Made by a program: the position numbers and the translations under genes. A DNA stretch of 64,000 nt. Origin: UBA7672 sp965279205 (GTDB lineage: Bacteria; Pseudomonadota; Alphaproteobacteria; Caulobacterales; Hyphomonadaceae). The notes beneath the pieces were generated by a model, which saw nothing but the letters and a program-made list of their open reading frames with translations, searched no databases and had not been told where the DNA came from. The stretch's first letter is position 1. The number at the start of each line of letters is the position of its first letter. Positions 10,198 to 19,524 of this stretch are shown here, piece after piece. The stretch covers positions 1,984,001-2,048,000 of the forward strand of contig OZ257144.1 in the NCBI GenBank assembly GCA_965279205.1. Direction: 5' to 3'.

Positions 10198-11398
10198 GCT
10201 TGCCGGCCCTCAGGAACTTGATGGGATCGTATGACTTGCCACGGAAATATACCTCGTAATGGAGGTGCGGTCCCGTGCTTCTACCAGTGGACCCCATCGT
10301 TCCGACCTTCTGGCCGATCGCAACGGCTGAGCCCTGTTTGACGCTGATCGAGTTCAAGTGGCCATAACGGGTCTTGAAGCCGCCGCCATGGTCGACTTCG
10401 ACCACGCGACCATAAGTGCCCCTAGTCCCCGCGAAAGTCACTGTCCCCGGCGCAGTTGCCATGATCGGCGCGCCCCAGCTCAGTGCAAGATCCGCACCCT
10501 CGTGGAAGGCGGTTTTGCGGCTGAACGGGTCAGAGCGGTAACCAAAGCCCGAGGTTTCGCGATAGCCAGTCCCGACAGGCGCGCCGAGGGGCAGGGCGTG
10601 AATCGCATTTTCATAACGTTGGGCTTCGTCGAGCCGCGCCTGGACTTCGGCAATGCGGCGCACGAACGGATCGGTGGATGTGGCGTCCTGGTCGAGCGTC
10701 GAGACTTCGACCAGCGGGCCGCCCATGCCGGACTGCTCCAGCACGCGGGCAGCGGAGACGCCGGTCAGCCGGATGATGCCGCGAGCGGCTTCGGCGCGAT
10801 CGACGGCTTCGTCCTCGAAGGCATCGAGAAAGCCGGCCTGGTCGACGAGCAGCTTGTCGGTGCGGGCGCGGAAGCTGGCCGACGTGGCGCCGGCGGCGTT
10901 CGCGGTTTCGGGACGGCCCTGGCGCGGGTCGCCTTCCTCGATGGTCGAGTCGACCAGGATCGATGCGCTCTGTCCGCCGAGCACCACGGCCGAGGCGGTG
11001 TCCTGGCCCTGCAGGCTGGCCAGCAGGCGCTTCAGCGTCTTGTGGCGGTTCTCGGCCTCGTCGATGGCCTGGTTGAAATCGGTCGTGCGGGTCTCGAGCA
11101 GGGTGAGGGCAGTCTGTTCAGCCGCCTTGGCCTGACGCAGGTCGCGTTCCAGGCGAGCGCTCTTCCGGTCGCCGCCGCCGCCGGAAATGTCCATCGCGGG
11201 TCCACGCAGCAGGACAGCCACGGTTGCGAACAGGCACCAGCCGACGATGAGAGTCGCTGCGCCGGCCATCATCGCCTGACGCCACGGCGAAATCGAAACG
11301 TAACGGACCGAACCGCCGCTGCGATGGTAAATCTGCCGTTCCGGGAAAGCCTTTTCGAAGAACGCTTTCGTCTTCGATTTCAGGTGCTTGACCGCCAT
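10187..11398 (-). CDS. M23 family peptidoglycan endopeptidase, bactofilin-associated
   Basis: A 403-residue membrane-anchored cell-wall peptidase of the lysostaphin/LytM type. A basic cytoplasmic N-terminus (residues 1-35) precedes one transmembrane helix at about 40-62. A coiled-coil region follows at about 80-135, then a linker and the catalytic domain at about 285-390. The zinc ligands are intact: H299 and D303 (HEGAD) and H380 (last His of HLH), with H347 of the YGHL segment as catalytic His. It is therefore expected to be active, unlike EnvC/NlpD-type regulators. It precedes bactofilin with an 11-base overlap and resembles the LmdC-type partners of bactofilins described in budding and stalked alphaproteobacteria. 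Confidence 0.92.
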   Translation of the reverse strand: MAVKHLKSKTKAFFEKAFPERQIYHRSGGSVRYVSISPWRQAMMAGAATLIVGWCLFATVAVLLRGPAMDISGGGGDRKSARLERDLRQAKAAEQTALTLLETRTTDFNQAIDEAENRHKTLKRLLASLQGQDTASAVVLGGQSASILVDSTIEEGDPRQGRPETANAAGATSASFRARTDKLLVDQAGFLDAFEDEAVDRAEAARGIIRLTGVSAARVLEQSGMGGPLVEVSTLDQDATSTDPFVRRIAEVQARLDEAQRYENAIHALPLGAPVGTGYRETSGFGYRSDPFSRKTAFHEGADLALSWGAPIMATAPGTVTFAGTRGTYGRVVEVDHGGGFKTRYGHLNSISVKQGSAVAIGQKVGTMGSTGRSTGPHLHYEVYFRGKSYDPIKFLRAGKHVH

Positions 11399-11580
11399 TT
11401 ATACTGCCCGATCAATTTTCTCTACGCGCCAAGCCCCGCGATGCCCCGCTGGATGTTGCCCGGCAACCACATGGATAACTCAGTTTTTTGCACGCGCGAA
11501 CCCCTAGCCTGAGGTTTTTCAGGACGCTGACATGATGCGCTTAAGCGCCCGTGAATGAAGTGAATACGCGGTGATTTTGG

Positions 11581-12054
11581 TTAACGGGCGGCTGTCAGTT
11601 CCGCATAGACTGCGTCGGCATGACCCGGCACGCGGACGTTTCGCCACAGCCTTAGAATCACCCCGTCTGGATCGATCAGGAAGGTCGACCGCACGATGCC
11701 CATGAACTTGTGTCCATAGAGCTGCTTCTGCTGCCAGACCCCGTAGGCGTTGCACACGGTCCCGTCTTCGTCAGAACCGAGCCGGACGGTCAGCTTGTGC
11801 TTGGCTATGAACGCCTTGTGGTCGGCCAGCGTGTCGCGGGATACCCCAAGGGCAGCTGCCTTTTTCCTGGTGAATCGCGACTGCATGCCGCTGAATGAAA
11901 CTGCTTCCCTCGTGCACACCTCGGTATCATCCTTCGGGTAGAAGAACAGGATCAGGTGTTTGCCTGCGTAGTCGCCCAGACTGGCCAGACCACCCTTCGA
12001 GGTCGGCAGGGAAAAGTCGGGAGCGGCATCGCCGGCTTGCAAGGGATGGGTCAC
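11581..12054 (-). CDS. bcp: Peroxiredoxin, PrxQ/BCP type
   Basis: A 157-residue thiol peroxidase that reduces hydrogen peroxide and organic peroxides in the cytoplasm. The thioredoxin-fold core is clear: GDAAPDFSLP at residues 8-17, FFYPKDDT at 37-44, and the peroxidatic Cys47 followed by Thr and Arg. Two points are unusual. The residues before the Cys are Glu-Val instead of the usual Pro-Gly, and the resolving cysteine found five residues later in E. coli BCP is absent (Val52). The only other cysteine is C101 (GTVCNAYG). The enzyme may work as a 1-Cys peroxiredoxin or use C101. It is divergent from the AsmA-like gene across a 140-base gap. Confidence 0.9.
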   Translation of the reverse strand: MTHPLQAGDAAPDFSLPTSKGGLASLGDYAGKHLILFFYPKDDTEVCTREAVSFSGMQSRFTRKKAAALGVSRDTLADHKAFIAKHKLTVRLGSDEDGTVCNAYGVWQQKQLYGHKFMGIVRSTFLIDPDGVILRLWRNVRVPGHADAVYAELTAAR

Positions 12055-12194
12055 AATCCGTCCGTAATGTTGTGGTTGGGAAGAGTGTTCGAAGTGTACC
12101 GTCTTTCAGCTGATCCGGTGAAGCCGTATCGCCCCGGAAGCTGGAGACATTTCCTGACCGGGCGTCTCGCCCGGAGGGAAGCGGGAGCCGCGCC

Positions 12195-15100
12195 TTGAGG
12201 GTTTCGCCCAAGCTCCTCTTTTTCGAGATCCTCGCCTTCCTGGTCTTCGCGATTCTCGCCGCCGGCGGTTTCCTGGCCTGGCGGTTGTCGCAGGGACCGA
12301 TCGATCTCGAACTGATCCGGCCTCAGGTCGAACGCTCGCTGTCCGACGCGCGCGGTGGCCAGCCCGTGAAGATCGAGAACCTCGTCCTTGAATGGGTGCG
12401 CGACCGCGGTCGCGTCGAGGCCGTCGCCCGTGGCTTCACCGCGATGGACAAATCCAGCAAGGTCGCCTTCCGCGCCGACCGGGCGATGATCGCGCTCGAC
12501 GCCGGCGCCTTGCTCACCTTGCAGTTCAAGACCCGCCAGCTGCGGCTGGAGAATGGCGTCGCCTCCGTTGTTCGCAGCAAGGACGGCGTGTGGACGCTCG
12601 CCGACATGGTTCTCGCCAAGGAGCCAGACGCTAGCGACAAGCCCTTCGACCCCGTGCGCGACATCAACTGGGCGACGCTGGCGACCCCGATCCGCGCCCT
12701 CATTTCCGCCGGTGACTTCGAGCGGGTTGAACTCGCGAACTTCCGGCTCGACGTTCAGGACCAGAAGGCCGGCTCCGTGTGGAGCGCCAACCCGGTTGCA
12801 GGCGTGTGGACTGCGACGACGACTGGCGTCGCTGTCAATCTCGACGTGAAGCTGGTCGGCGCGGGCGACCCCAACCACATCGTCATCTCGCTGGCGTCCG
12901 ACGGGAAGGTCAGCAAGGCGACCGGCAAGCTCACCATGCGCGGTGTCGATCCGATGTCGGTCGCGCAGATGTTCGGCTACGCCGGAGGGCAGTTCTCGTC
13001 CGGCGCTCCGGCCGATGCGGTCTTCACCGTCGAGGCAACCGAGGCAGGCGGTCTCCAGAGCACGCGGCTCACGCTCTCCAATGTCATCGGCAATGGCGTG
13101 ATCGGCGACCAGAGCATCGCGATCAAGAACCTCGCCTTTGATGCAATCTACGATCCCGCCACCAAGCACATCACCCTGGCGTCGATGAAGATCGACTCCG
13201 ACAGGCTCGCCGGCGAGTTTACTGGCTCGATGGACGCATCGGCGATCATGACCGGCGACATTCACACGGGGACACCGTTCAAGCTGTCGGGTACGGATTT
13301 CTCGCTCGGCCTCACGCCGCTGTTCGAAGCGCCATGGCCGTTCTCGACCGGCGAGATTGAGGCCAGCCTGTCGCCGGATCTCCAGCGCGTCACAGTCACC
13401 AGCCTCAAGGCGGTAACCGGCGGACTTACCGTTGCAGGGGCGGGCGACGTCTGGCTCGACGGCCCGGCTGAGGCGCGGCAGGTCGGCGTGAAGCTTCATG
13501 CGGTCGGCACAGGCGAGGGCACGCCCCAGCAGGTCGTGGCCTTCTGGCCCGTGAGCATCGGCGCGGGCGCACGGGGCTGGATTCGTGATCATATTCCCGG
13601 CGCGAAGATCACCAAGGCGGTGTTCAATGTCGACTGGCCTCCGGGCGCCAACTCGCAAGGCTTCCTGCCCGACGAACATCTGGCGCTGGAGTTCTCGGTC
13701 GAGGATGCAACCGTCAAATTCCTCCCCGACTATCCGCCTGTTACGAGCGCCGCGGGCGTCGGGCATCTGAAGGGGAACAGCCTCTCGATCGATGTCAGCG
13801 CCGGCATGCTTGGAAACTGGCAGGTCGATGAGGCGAAGATCGTGCTGCCGAAGTTCGGCCCGAAGCCTGAGCCGATGGACGTGACGGTCTCGGGCCGTGG
13901 CGGTCTTGGCGAACTGATGCGGGTGCTCGACCAGAGCAATCTAAAAGTCGGCGCGCGCTATGGCCTGATGGTCGATCAGATGGGCGGCGCGGGCAGCATC
14001 GATATCCATCTCCAGCAGCCGTTGACCGAAGTCGTGGCTGAGAAAGACATTCTCTACACGATCAAGGGCGGCTTCCTTGGCGCTTCCGCCCCGAACCTTG
14101 TCTCGACCTTCGGCCTCGCCGACGCGAACGTCAATTTCGAGATCACTCAGAACGGAATTGGCGTCTCCGGCAACGGCAATTTCGGTCCTGCGCCGGTTGT
14201 TTTCGAATGGAACGAGCGAACAGGCGAGGCCAATGACCGCGCCGAACTCATCGCGACAGCGCGTGCAACGCCTGACCTGCTCAACGCCTTCGGCCTGGCC
14301 GCGCGCAACATCATGCAGGGCGAGGCGGCAGTCGAGCTGCGGGCTACGGGTCCTGGTGGCCGCGAGTTCTCCTCGATCTCGGCCAATGTCGATCTCACCC
14401 ACGCCCAGCTCGATCTCGCCGAGTTTGGCTGGCGCAAGAAATACGATGCGCCGGCTAAAGGCGCGTTCCGTTATGGCAAGGATGAAATCGGCGCCGTGGT
14501 GACCGGCGACATCCGTGCCGATGGCCTTGAGCTGGTGGGCGAGGCGAAGCTGGATTCGACCGGCGCGATCCAGTCCGCCGACATCGAGCGCCTGTTCTCG
14601 CGCGACAGCGTCGATCTACGCGGCACGATCGCCCGCAAACAGGACGGCGGCTACAAGCTGGCGTTGAACGGCCCGTTCTTCGACGCGAGTCCCTGGATGG
14701 ATTCCGTGCTCGACCTGTCCAAGGTATCCGGCAGCGAAGATGCGGTCGGCGGGCCGGGCAATCCTGGGCCGGTGTTTGACCTGCAGCTCAATCCTGATCG
14801 CCTGCGTCTGCGTCCCAATGCCGAAGTCACCGGCGCGAAGATCGCCCTGTCGGTGGACAGCGAGGGGCCGCGTAGTGGTTCGATCACCGGGCAGATCGCC
14901 AAGGGCAAAGCGCTCAACGTCAACATCACCACCACCAATGACGACGTTCGCAATGTCACGATGAGCACAGACGATGCCGGCTTTGCCGCGCGTGTGCTGC
15001 TGAAGGCCGACTACCTGATCGGCGGGAAGATGCAGTTCAAGGGCAGGTTCGAGGGATCGGATGGCGACGCCACCATCACCATGACGGACGTCCGCCTGAA

Positions 15101-15584
15101 GGACGCGCCACTGGTCGCGCAGATCTTCTCGCTCGCCTCGCTGCAGGGCCTGGCCGATGTGCTGTCGGGCGATGGCGTCATGTTCACGGAAGTGATGGCG
15201 CCCATCAAGATCGTCGATGGCCGCATCGATATACCGGGCATGCGCGCGTCCGGCCCCGCCATGGGCATCACCGCGCGGGGCTGGATCGCGCCAGAAGACA
15301 ACGAGCTCGCGCTTGATGGCGTGCTGGTGCCGTCCTTCGGCGTCAACTCACTGCTCGGCGGCCTGCCGATCATTGGCGACCTGTTCGTCTCGCGGCAGGG
15401 CGAGGGTATCTTCGCGCCGACCTATTCAGTGCGCGGCACGTTCTCGCGCGCGCGCATCTCGCTGAACCCGGTCGCCACGCTTGCGCCGGGCTTCCTGCGC
15501 CGCATCTTCGAGAATCCGTCCGAACCGCCGCCGCCTGCTGACGCAGCGCAGCCGCCACAGGCGCCTGTCGCGCGCAACAACTGA
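12195..15584 (+). CDS. Large AsmA/YhdP-like envelope protein (DUF3971-type)
   Basis: A 1129-residue protein with one N-terminal membrane anchor (residues 8-31, LLFFEILAFLVFAILAAGGF) and a long, beta-rich periplasmic region. Members of the AsmA-like/YhdP group form bridge-like proteins thought to carry phospholipid between inner and outer membrane. Supporting signs are the LTLQFKTRQLRLENG and VWTLADM-type repeats near the start and the C-terminal AsmA-like block (VMAPIKIVDGRIDIPGMRA ... LDGVLVPSFGVNSLLGGLP ... GIFAPTYSVRG). The start is a TTG with gggag seven bases upstream; no ATG or GTG lies in frame nearby. The C-terminal 25 residues are Pro/Ala-rich. Function is inferred from family architecture. 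Confidence 0.85.
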   Translation: MRVSPKLLFFEILAFLVFAILAAGGFLAWRLSQGPIDLELIRPQVERSLSDARGGQPVKIENLVLEWVRDRGRVEAVARGFTAMDKSSKVAFRADRAMIALDAGALLTLQFKTRQLRLENGVASVVRSKDGVWTLADMVLAKEPDASDKPFDPVRDINWATLATPIRALISAGDFERVELANFRLDVQDQKAGSVWSANPVAGVWTATTTGVAVNLDVKLVGAGDPNHIVISLASDGKVSKATGKLTMRGVDPMSVAQMFGYAGGQFSSGAPADAVFTVEATEAGGLQSTRLTLSNVIGNGVIGDQSIAIKNLAFDAIYDPATKHITLASMKIDSDRLAGEFTGSMDASAIMTGDIHTGTPFKLSGTDFSLGLTPLFEAPWPFSTGEIEASLSPDLQRVTVTSLKAVTGGLTVAGAGDVWLDGPAEARQVGVKLHAVGTGEGTPQQVVAFWPVSIGAGARGWIRDHIPGAKITKAVFNVDWPPGANSQGFLPDEHLALEFSVEDATVKFLPDYPPVTSAAGVGHLKGNSLSIDVSAGMLGNWQVDEAKIVLPKFGPKPEPMDVTVSGRGGLGELMRVLDQSNLKVGARYGLMVDQMGGAGSIDIHLQQPLTEVVAEKDILYTIKGGFLGASAPNLVSTFGLADANVNFEITQNGIGVSGNGNFGPAPVVFEWNERTGEANDRAELIATARATPDLLNAFGLAARNIMQGEAAVELRATGPGGREFSSISANVDLTHAQLDLAEFGWRKKYDAPAKGAFRYGKDEIGAVVTGDIRADGLELVGEAKLDSTGAIQSADIERLFSRDSVDLRGTIARKQDGGYKLALNGPFFDASPWMDSVLDLSKVSGSEDAVGGPGNPGPVFDLQLNPDRLRLRPNAEVTGAKIALSVDSEGPRSGSITGQIAKGKALNVNITTTNDDVRNVTMSTDDAGFAARVLLKADYLIGGKMQFKGRFEGSDGDATITMTDVRLKDAPLVAQIFSLASLQGLADVLSGDGVMFTEVMAPIKIVDGRIDIPGMRASGPAMGITARGWIAPEDNELALDGVLVPSFGVNSLLGGLPIIGDLFVSRQGEGIFAPTYSVRGTFSRARISLNPVATLAPGFLRRIFENPSEPPPPADAAQPPQAPVARNN

Positions 15585-15600
15585 AGCTGGAGAGAACACC

Positions 15601-16074
15601 ATGTGTTCGCTGCAAAAGCTCGGCTTCTTGTGTTCGTTATGGTTCGTCGCCGCTGCAGGCGCCGCCGCTCAAAACATTCCCTGGGGTTTGCAGACCGAGT
15701 GCACGATCAGCATGGAATCATGGTGCATCGCGACCGGAGGAGTCGCGAGCATGACCGATGACGGAGAGAAACGCGTTTGGACACTCGGCCAGTTTGGCAA
15801 GCCGAAAGACTCCTTCGTCATACTGGAAGACGACAATTGCTTTACACTAGAGGTAGCCAAGCCCAGGAAAACGAGTGACGGCGTGTCAAACGGAGCGGAT
15901 GGCGAGCGAACCAGAATTGTGCGTTACGCCTTGAACGAGACCGGGACATGCAGCTTGGAATTTCGGTTTCCTCACGAGACGGTCGAAGATGGCAAGATCA
16001 GCGGCTACGAAACGCTCATGCGGTATTCGATTCTCGTCGGTGGCCGACCGCTTGGTGATTTCGGCGCCGAGTAG
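15601..16074 (+). CDS. Small secreted hypothetical protein
   Basis: I do not recognise this 157-residue protein. The ATG at 15601 has gagaga upstream and starts a signal peptide (MCSLQKLGFLCSLWFVAAAGAAAQ, cleavage near residue 24). The mature part has four cysteines (in TECTI, SWCIA, DNCFT and GTCSL), probably two disulfides, and a beta-rich pattern with conserved-looking aromatic positions. It follows the AsmA-like gene by 16 bases and is therefore probably in the same transcript, which ends at the strong hairpin at 16111. A periplasmic location is likely; no function can be given. Confidence 0.75.
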   Translation: MCSLQKLGFLCSLWFVAAAGAAAQNIPWGLQTECTISMESWCIATGGVASMTDDGEKRVWTLGQFGKPKDSFVILEDDNCFTLEVAKPRKTSDGVSNGADGERTRIVRYALNETGTCSLEFRFPHETVEDGKISGYETLMRYSILVGGRPLGDFGAE

Positions 16075-16110
16075 CACTGACGCCTTGAGAAGAGTCGGCG
16101 TCCCAAAGCA

Positions 16111-16138
16111 AACGGCCCGGCGGTAAAGCCGGGCCGTT
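16111..16138. terminator. Bidirectional terminator between converging genes
   Basis: A perfect 11-bp GC-rich stem (aacggcccggc / gccgggccgtt) with a 6-base loop sits midway between the stop of the rightward secreted-protein gene and the stop of the leftward SRPBCC gene. Short T-rich sequence follows it on the reverse strand. Confidence 0.8.
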
Positions 16139-16160
16139 GCATTTCAGACCAGAGAAGAGA

Positions 16161-16682
16161 TCAGCCGGCTTCAGCGATCTTCTTCATGTTGGCCAGCGCG
16201 CCTTCGAACTGCTTGCGGCGGCCGGCGACGTCAGCATCCTTCGCAGCCTGATCGGCTTTGTCGGACACGTCGTACATCAGCGTGTAGATCAGCTTCGACG
16301 AAGTCGCCGACACGGGCTTCGCTTCCAGGAAGCCGTGATAAAGGTTGTACCACTTACCCTCGACCGCCGGCTGGGTGTAGCCATAGGACAGGTCGGTCTT
16401 GGCGGTCAGGACCTCGGTGATGCGGTTAGCGATCAGGCGAACCGAACCGATGCCGCCATCGCCCTTGGTGACGACGCACGGCACTTTGGTCGGCGCCGGC
16501 GCGATCCAGTTGCCGAGCGCGCAATAGTCCGCGCCAACCTTGGCCCAGACATCGGCCGCTGGCTTGGCGACTTCGATTTCCATTTTGATGGTCACGTATT
16601 CCGGGTCCGCAGCGAACGCGGCAGGCGCGGCCAGCACGCTTGCGCCGATCATGAGTCCGGCAAGTTTCGCGGTCAGTTTCAT
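16161..16682 (-). CDS. Exported SRPBCC-fold protein
   Basis: A 173-residue protein with a signal peptide (residues 1-24, ending AAPAAFAAD) and a START/Bet v 1-like domain. The domain is seen from the VTIKMEIEVAKPAADVWAKV opening strand and helix, the GxGSVRLI strand and a long C-terminal helix rich in Lys and Ala. SRPBCC domains bind hydrophobic ligands; the ligand here is unknown. Two cysteines (C54 in DYCALG and C69 in VPCVV, approximate numbering) could form a periplasmic disulfide. The gene is single, with its terminator at 16111-16138. Confidence 0.82.
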   Translation of the reverse strand: MKLTAKLAGLMIGASVLAAPAAFAADPEYVTIKMEIEVAKPAADVWAKVGADYCALGNWIAPAPTKVPCVVTKGDGGIGSVRLIANRITEVLTAKTDLSYGYTQPAVEGKWYNLYHGFLEAKPVSATSSKLIYTLMYDVSDKADQAAKDADVAGRRKQFEGALANMKKIAEAG

Positions 16683-16836
16683 GGGTATGTCTCTCCCTCA
16701 AATCCGCCTTCCGGCGGTTGGGCGGGAGGTGACCTTACGGGCGGGGAAAGCGCCAGCGGTTTTTTCAGTGAAAGGCTTCACGAACACCGGAGCTGAAGCG
16801 TCCAGCAGGTGGAGTACGTAGCGGAAAGCGGCTGTT

Positions 16837-18468
16837 TCAGGCTGCCTTCGAGTCGGCTTCGATCATCTTCAGCTGCCGATTTTCAGCCAGCTGTTCGGGA
16901 GTCAGGCTGCGGACGCGGGTGATCTCGGTGATCAGGTCGCGCTCGGCGATCGGCTTGGACATGTAGCCGTCCATTCCCATCGCCATGTACCGCTCTTTGT
17001 CGCCGGTCATCGCGTCGGCCGTTAGCGCGATCACTGGAATATCTGACCAGTGCTCGCCGCCGTCGCGGATCATGCGGATTGTTTCCACGCCATCCATCAC
17101 CGGCATGTGGACGTCGAGCAAGACCATGTCGAACTCTTCCACGGCCAGACAGGCGAGGGCCTCCTTGCCGTTGGTGGCCTCGACGATGCGCATGTTGAAC
17201 GGGCGCAGGAACAGCGAAGCGACCTGGCGATTGATCGGATGATCGTCGACCAGCAGCAGCCGCAGGTTCTGGCCCCTGAGGTTTGAGCGGGACTCGTCTT
17301 CGCTCAGCGTGCTGCCCTCATGTACGACGCGGTGCTGAGGCGCGGCGTCGCCAGCCAGGAAGGTGAAGGTGAACTCCGACCCGCGACCGATCTCCGAACG
17401 TACAACGGCTTCCCCGCCCATCAATTCGGCAAGGCTGCGCGTGATCGACAGGCCTAGGCCCGTGCCGCCGTACTTGCGCGAGGTCGAGTCGTCGGCCTGT
17501 GTGAACGGACGGAACAGCCGGCTCATCGTTTCTTCGTCCATGCCGACACCGGTGTCGGAAACACGGATTTTTACCATGTGCTGACCGATCGCGATCTGCT
17601 TGGCGGTGACGAATACCTCGACGCGGCCTTTGCTCGTGAACTTGATGGCGTTGGAAATCAGGTTCGAAACGCACTGGCGCACGCGCACGGCGTCGAAATT
17701 CAAGACCTGCGGCAGGTCGGCGTCGAGCGACAGGTAGAATTCCAACCCCGATTCCTCGGCCTTCGGCTTCCACAGCCGGTGCAGGCGGCGCAGCGTGTGC
17801 GTGAGGTCCGTATCCGCTTTCACGATCGCGATCTTGCCGGCCTCGATCTTCGAGATGTCGAGCACGTCATTGAGCAGGGCCATCAGGTTGCGGCCCGAGT
17901 CGAGAATGGTCTGCACCTGCTCGCGCTGTTCGGTATCGAGATTGCCCATCTCCAGCACCTGCGCCATGCCCAGGATGCCGTTCAGCGGCGTGCGGATCTC
18001 GTGGCTCATATTGGCGAGGAAGGCCGATTTCGCGTTCGACGCGGCAATGGCCTGCTTCTGCGCTTTCTTCAATTCCTTCTCGCGCTGGCGCAGGTCTGTA
18101 ACATCGACCGAGATCGCCACTTTCCGGCCGTCAGACATCGGGCGGTAGGTGATCTGGACGATGCGGCCTTCCGGCGTTTTCATTTCGTAGGTTTCGCCGG
18201 TGTCGGTGTAGTTATTGAATCGCTCGACCTGCTCCTGAACCTGCTCGTCCGTGAAATCCGGGCGCGCCATCCGCACCGAATAGGCCATCGCTTCCTTGTA
18301 GTGCTTGGCCCCGTTGGCGAACGCTTCGTACAGATGCGGGAAGCGCTTCACCGACATCTTGTTGTGCAGCATCGGAATGCCGTTGCGGTCGAAAATCGAG
18401 ATCCCGTCGGGCAGGTTCTCAATGGCTTCCAGGAATATCGGATCGATATCGAGCTCGGTCGGCGCCAT
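16837..18468 (-). CDS. Cytoplasmic PAS hybrid histidine kinase with receiver domain
   Basis: A 543-residue signalling protein with no membrane segment. Domains in order: PAS-like sensor (about 8-125, ENLPDGISIFDRNG ... ISVDVTDLRQRE), HisKA dimerisation domain with phospho-accepting H156 (NMSHEIRTPLNG), HATPase_c (about 265-385, with NLISNAIKF N-box and the DTGVGM and GGTGLGLSI G-boxes) and a C-terminal receiver (about 410-530) with D452 as acceptor (LLDVHMPVMDG). The ATG at 18468 has GAGG nine bases upstream; an ATG six codons earlier at 18486 is an alternative with a poorly spaced site. It probably passes phosphate to a separate Hpt protein. No partner gene is adjacent and the stimulus is unknown. 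Confidence 0.9.
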   Translation of the reverse strand: MAPTELDIDPIFLEAIENLPDGISIFDRNGIPMLHNKMSVKRFPHLYEAFANGAKHYKEAMAYSVRMARPDFTDEQVQEQVERFNNYTDTGETYEMKTPEGRIVQITYRPMSDGRKVAISVDVTDLRQREKELKKAQKQAIAASNAKSAFLANMSHEIRTPLNGILGMAQVLEMGNLDTEQREQVQTILDSGRNLMALLNDVLDISKIEAGKIAIVKADTDLTHTLRRLHRLWKPKAEESGLEFYLSLDADLPQVLNFDAVRVRQCVSNLISNAIKFTSKGRVEVFVTAKQIAIGQHMVKIRVSDTGVGMDEETMSRLFRPFTQADDSTSRKYGGTGLGLSITRSLAELMGGEAVVRSEIGRGSEFTFTFLAGDAAPQHRVVHEGSTLSEDESRSNLRGQNLRLLLVDDHPINRQVASLFLRPFNMRIVEATNGKEALACLAVEEFDMVLLDVHMPVMDGVETIRMIRDGGEHWSDIPVIALTADAMTGDKERYMAMGMDGYMSKPIAERDLITEITRVRSLTPEQLAENRQLKMIEADSKAA

Positions 18469-18737
18469 TGACGTCTGCCTCGTCATTTTCCCTGGCCGCG
18501 CGTTTTGCGCGACCCGGAACGCGCCTTCCGCCGTGACCTCGCACACCCCCTGTCCTGGGCGAGCTTGCGAGGCTTCGGTCGTGGCGTGTCTCCCTGCGAC
18601 ATTCCGTACCCGATTATCCCTAACAAAGACTGAGCAAACGGCAGGGTTACCCCCGGAGCGCGCTTTCTTTATTTGATTAAACAAGACGCTCGAAGCATCT
18701 CCTTACGGAATGCTTGGCGGCTCAAGAATAGAGGGGC

Positions 18738-18811
18738 TGGAGCGGGTAGAGGGAATCGAACCCTCGTATTCAGCTTGGAAGGCTGCTGCTCTACCATTGA
18801 GCTATACCCGC
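18738..18811 (-). tRNA. tRNA-Gly (anticodon UCC), CCA encoded
   Basis: On the reverse strand the gene begins gcgggtatagctc and ends with the pairing tacccgc, discriminator T and an encoded CCA at 18738-18740. The anticodon loop reads CTTCCAA, giving UCC for glycine. D arm (agctcaatggtagagc) and T arm (ggttcgattcc) are both canonical. Length is 74 bases with CCA. A possible promoter upstream is tagact, 17 bases, tatctg. Confidence 0.97.
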
Positions 18812-18858
18812 GAGCCGGGCCGCAGATAGGCGAAATCGGTCCGAAAGTCTATCGGCCC

Positions 18859-19524
18859 TCAGCCGTCCAGATCCTTCCGCACCGCTGCGAAGACCGAATG
18901 GAACATCTCTTCCGTCAGCCGGCCGGTGTTGGTGTTGTATCGGCTGCAGTGATAACTGGAGTGAAGGACCACGGGCCCGTGCGGTCCGGCCAGCGTATGC
19001 CGACGCCCATGGCCAAAGACGAAGGCCGAGGGCTTGCCGCCCAGCGCCCGAACCGCGCTGTCGTGGCCGATCCGGCCGAGAGCCAGCATCACCCTGACGT
19101 TCGGCAGCTGGGCGATCCGCGAAATCAGGAACTGTCGGCAGGCAACGATCTCTGCGCCCGTCGGCTTGTTCTCCGGCGGCACGCAGCGCACGGCGTTGGA
19201 AATGATCGCGTCCTTCAGCTTCAGTCCGTCATCTGGTCGAGCCTGATAGGTTCCGGTCGAAAAGCCGAACTTTGCCAGCGTCGAATAGAGCAGGTCGCCT
19301 GCGTAATCGCCCGTGAACGGCCGGCCCGTCTTGTTCGCTCCCTGCAGCCCCGGTGCGAGGCCGACGATCAGGAAACGCCCAGAAACATCACCAAATGAAG
19401 GGACGGGCGCATTGAACCAGGTTGGATGCGCCTTGGCGTTGGCTGTGCGGAAATCGAAGAGGCGAGGGCAGAGGGGGCAATCGAGCGGCGCTTCTGGCGG
19501 CGCAGCTACATTCCCCTTCGGCAT
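18859..19524 (-). CDS. Uracil-DNA glycosylase, family 5 (UDGb type)
   Basis: A 221-residue DNA-repair glycosylase that removes uracil and related deaminated bases. Four cysteines at C16, C19, C114 and C129 are placed as ligands of the 4Fe-4S cluster of family 4 and 5 enzymes. Motif A is GLAPGLQGANKTGRPFTGD (55-73), whose GLAPG lacks the catalytic Asp/Glu of families 1 and 4, as in family 5. The motif around H188 (HSSYH ... NTNTGRLT) is the second active-site segment. Its ATG overlaps by one base the stop of the NYN-domain gene upstream (TGATG), with ggagga inside that gene, so the two are translationally coupled. Confidence 0.9.
   Translation of the reverse strand: MPKGNVAAPPEAPLDCPLCPRLFDFRTANAKAHPTWFNAPVPSFGDVSGRFLIVGLAPGLQGANKTGRPFTGDYAGDLLYSTLAKFGFSTGTYQARPDDGLKLKDAIISNAVRCVPPENKPTGAEIVACRQFLISRIAQLPNVRVMLALGRIGHDSAVRALGGKPSAFVFGHGRRHTLAGPHGPVVLHSSYHCSRYNTNTGRLTEEMFHSVFAAVRKDLDG

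Noticed and set aside
12051..13766. Long reverse-strand frame opposite the AsmA-like gene
   Set aside because: Composition is typical of antisense frames in high-GC DNA (Arg, His, Asp-rich), and the forward gene is continuous through the region.
16837..18684. A 72-residue longer N-terminus for the hybrid kinase
   Set aside because: The upstream part is Arg/Ala/Thr-rich without domain character, while an ATG with a well-spaced GAGG lies directly before the PAS domain.
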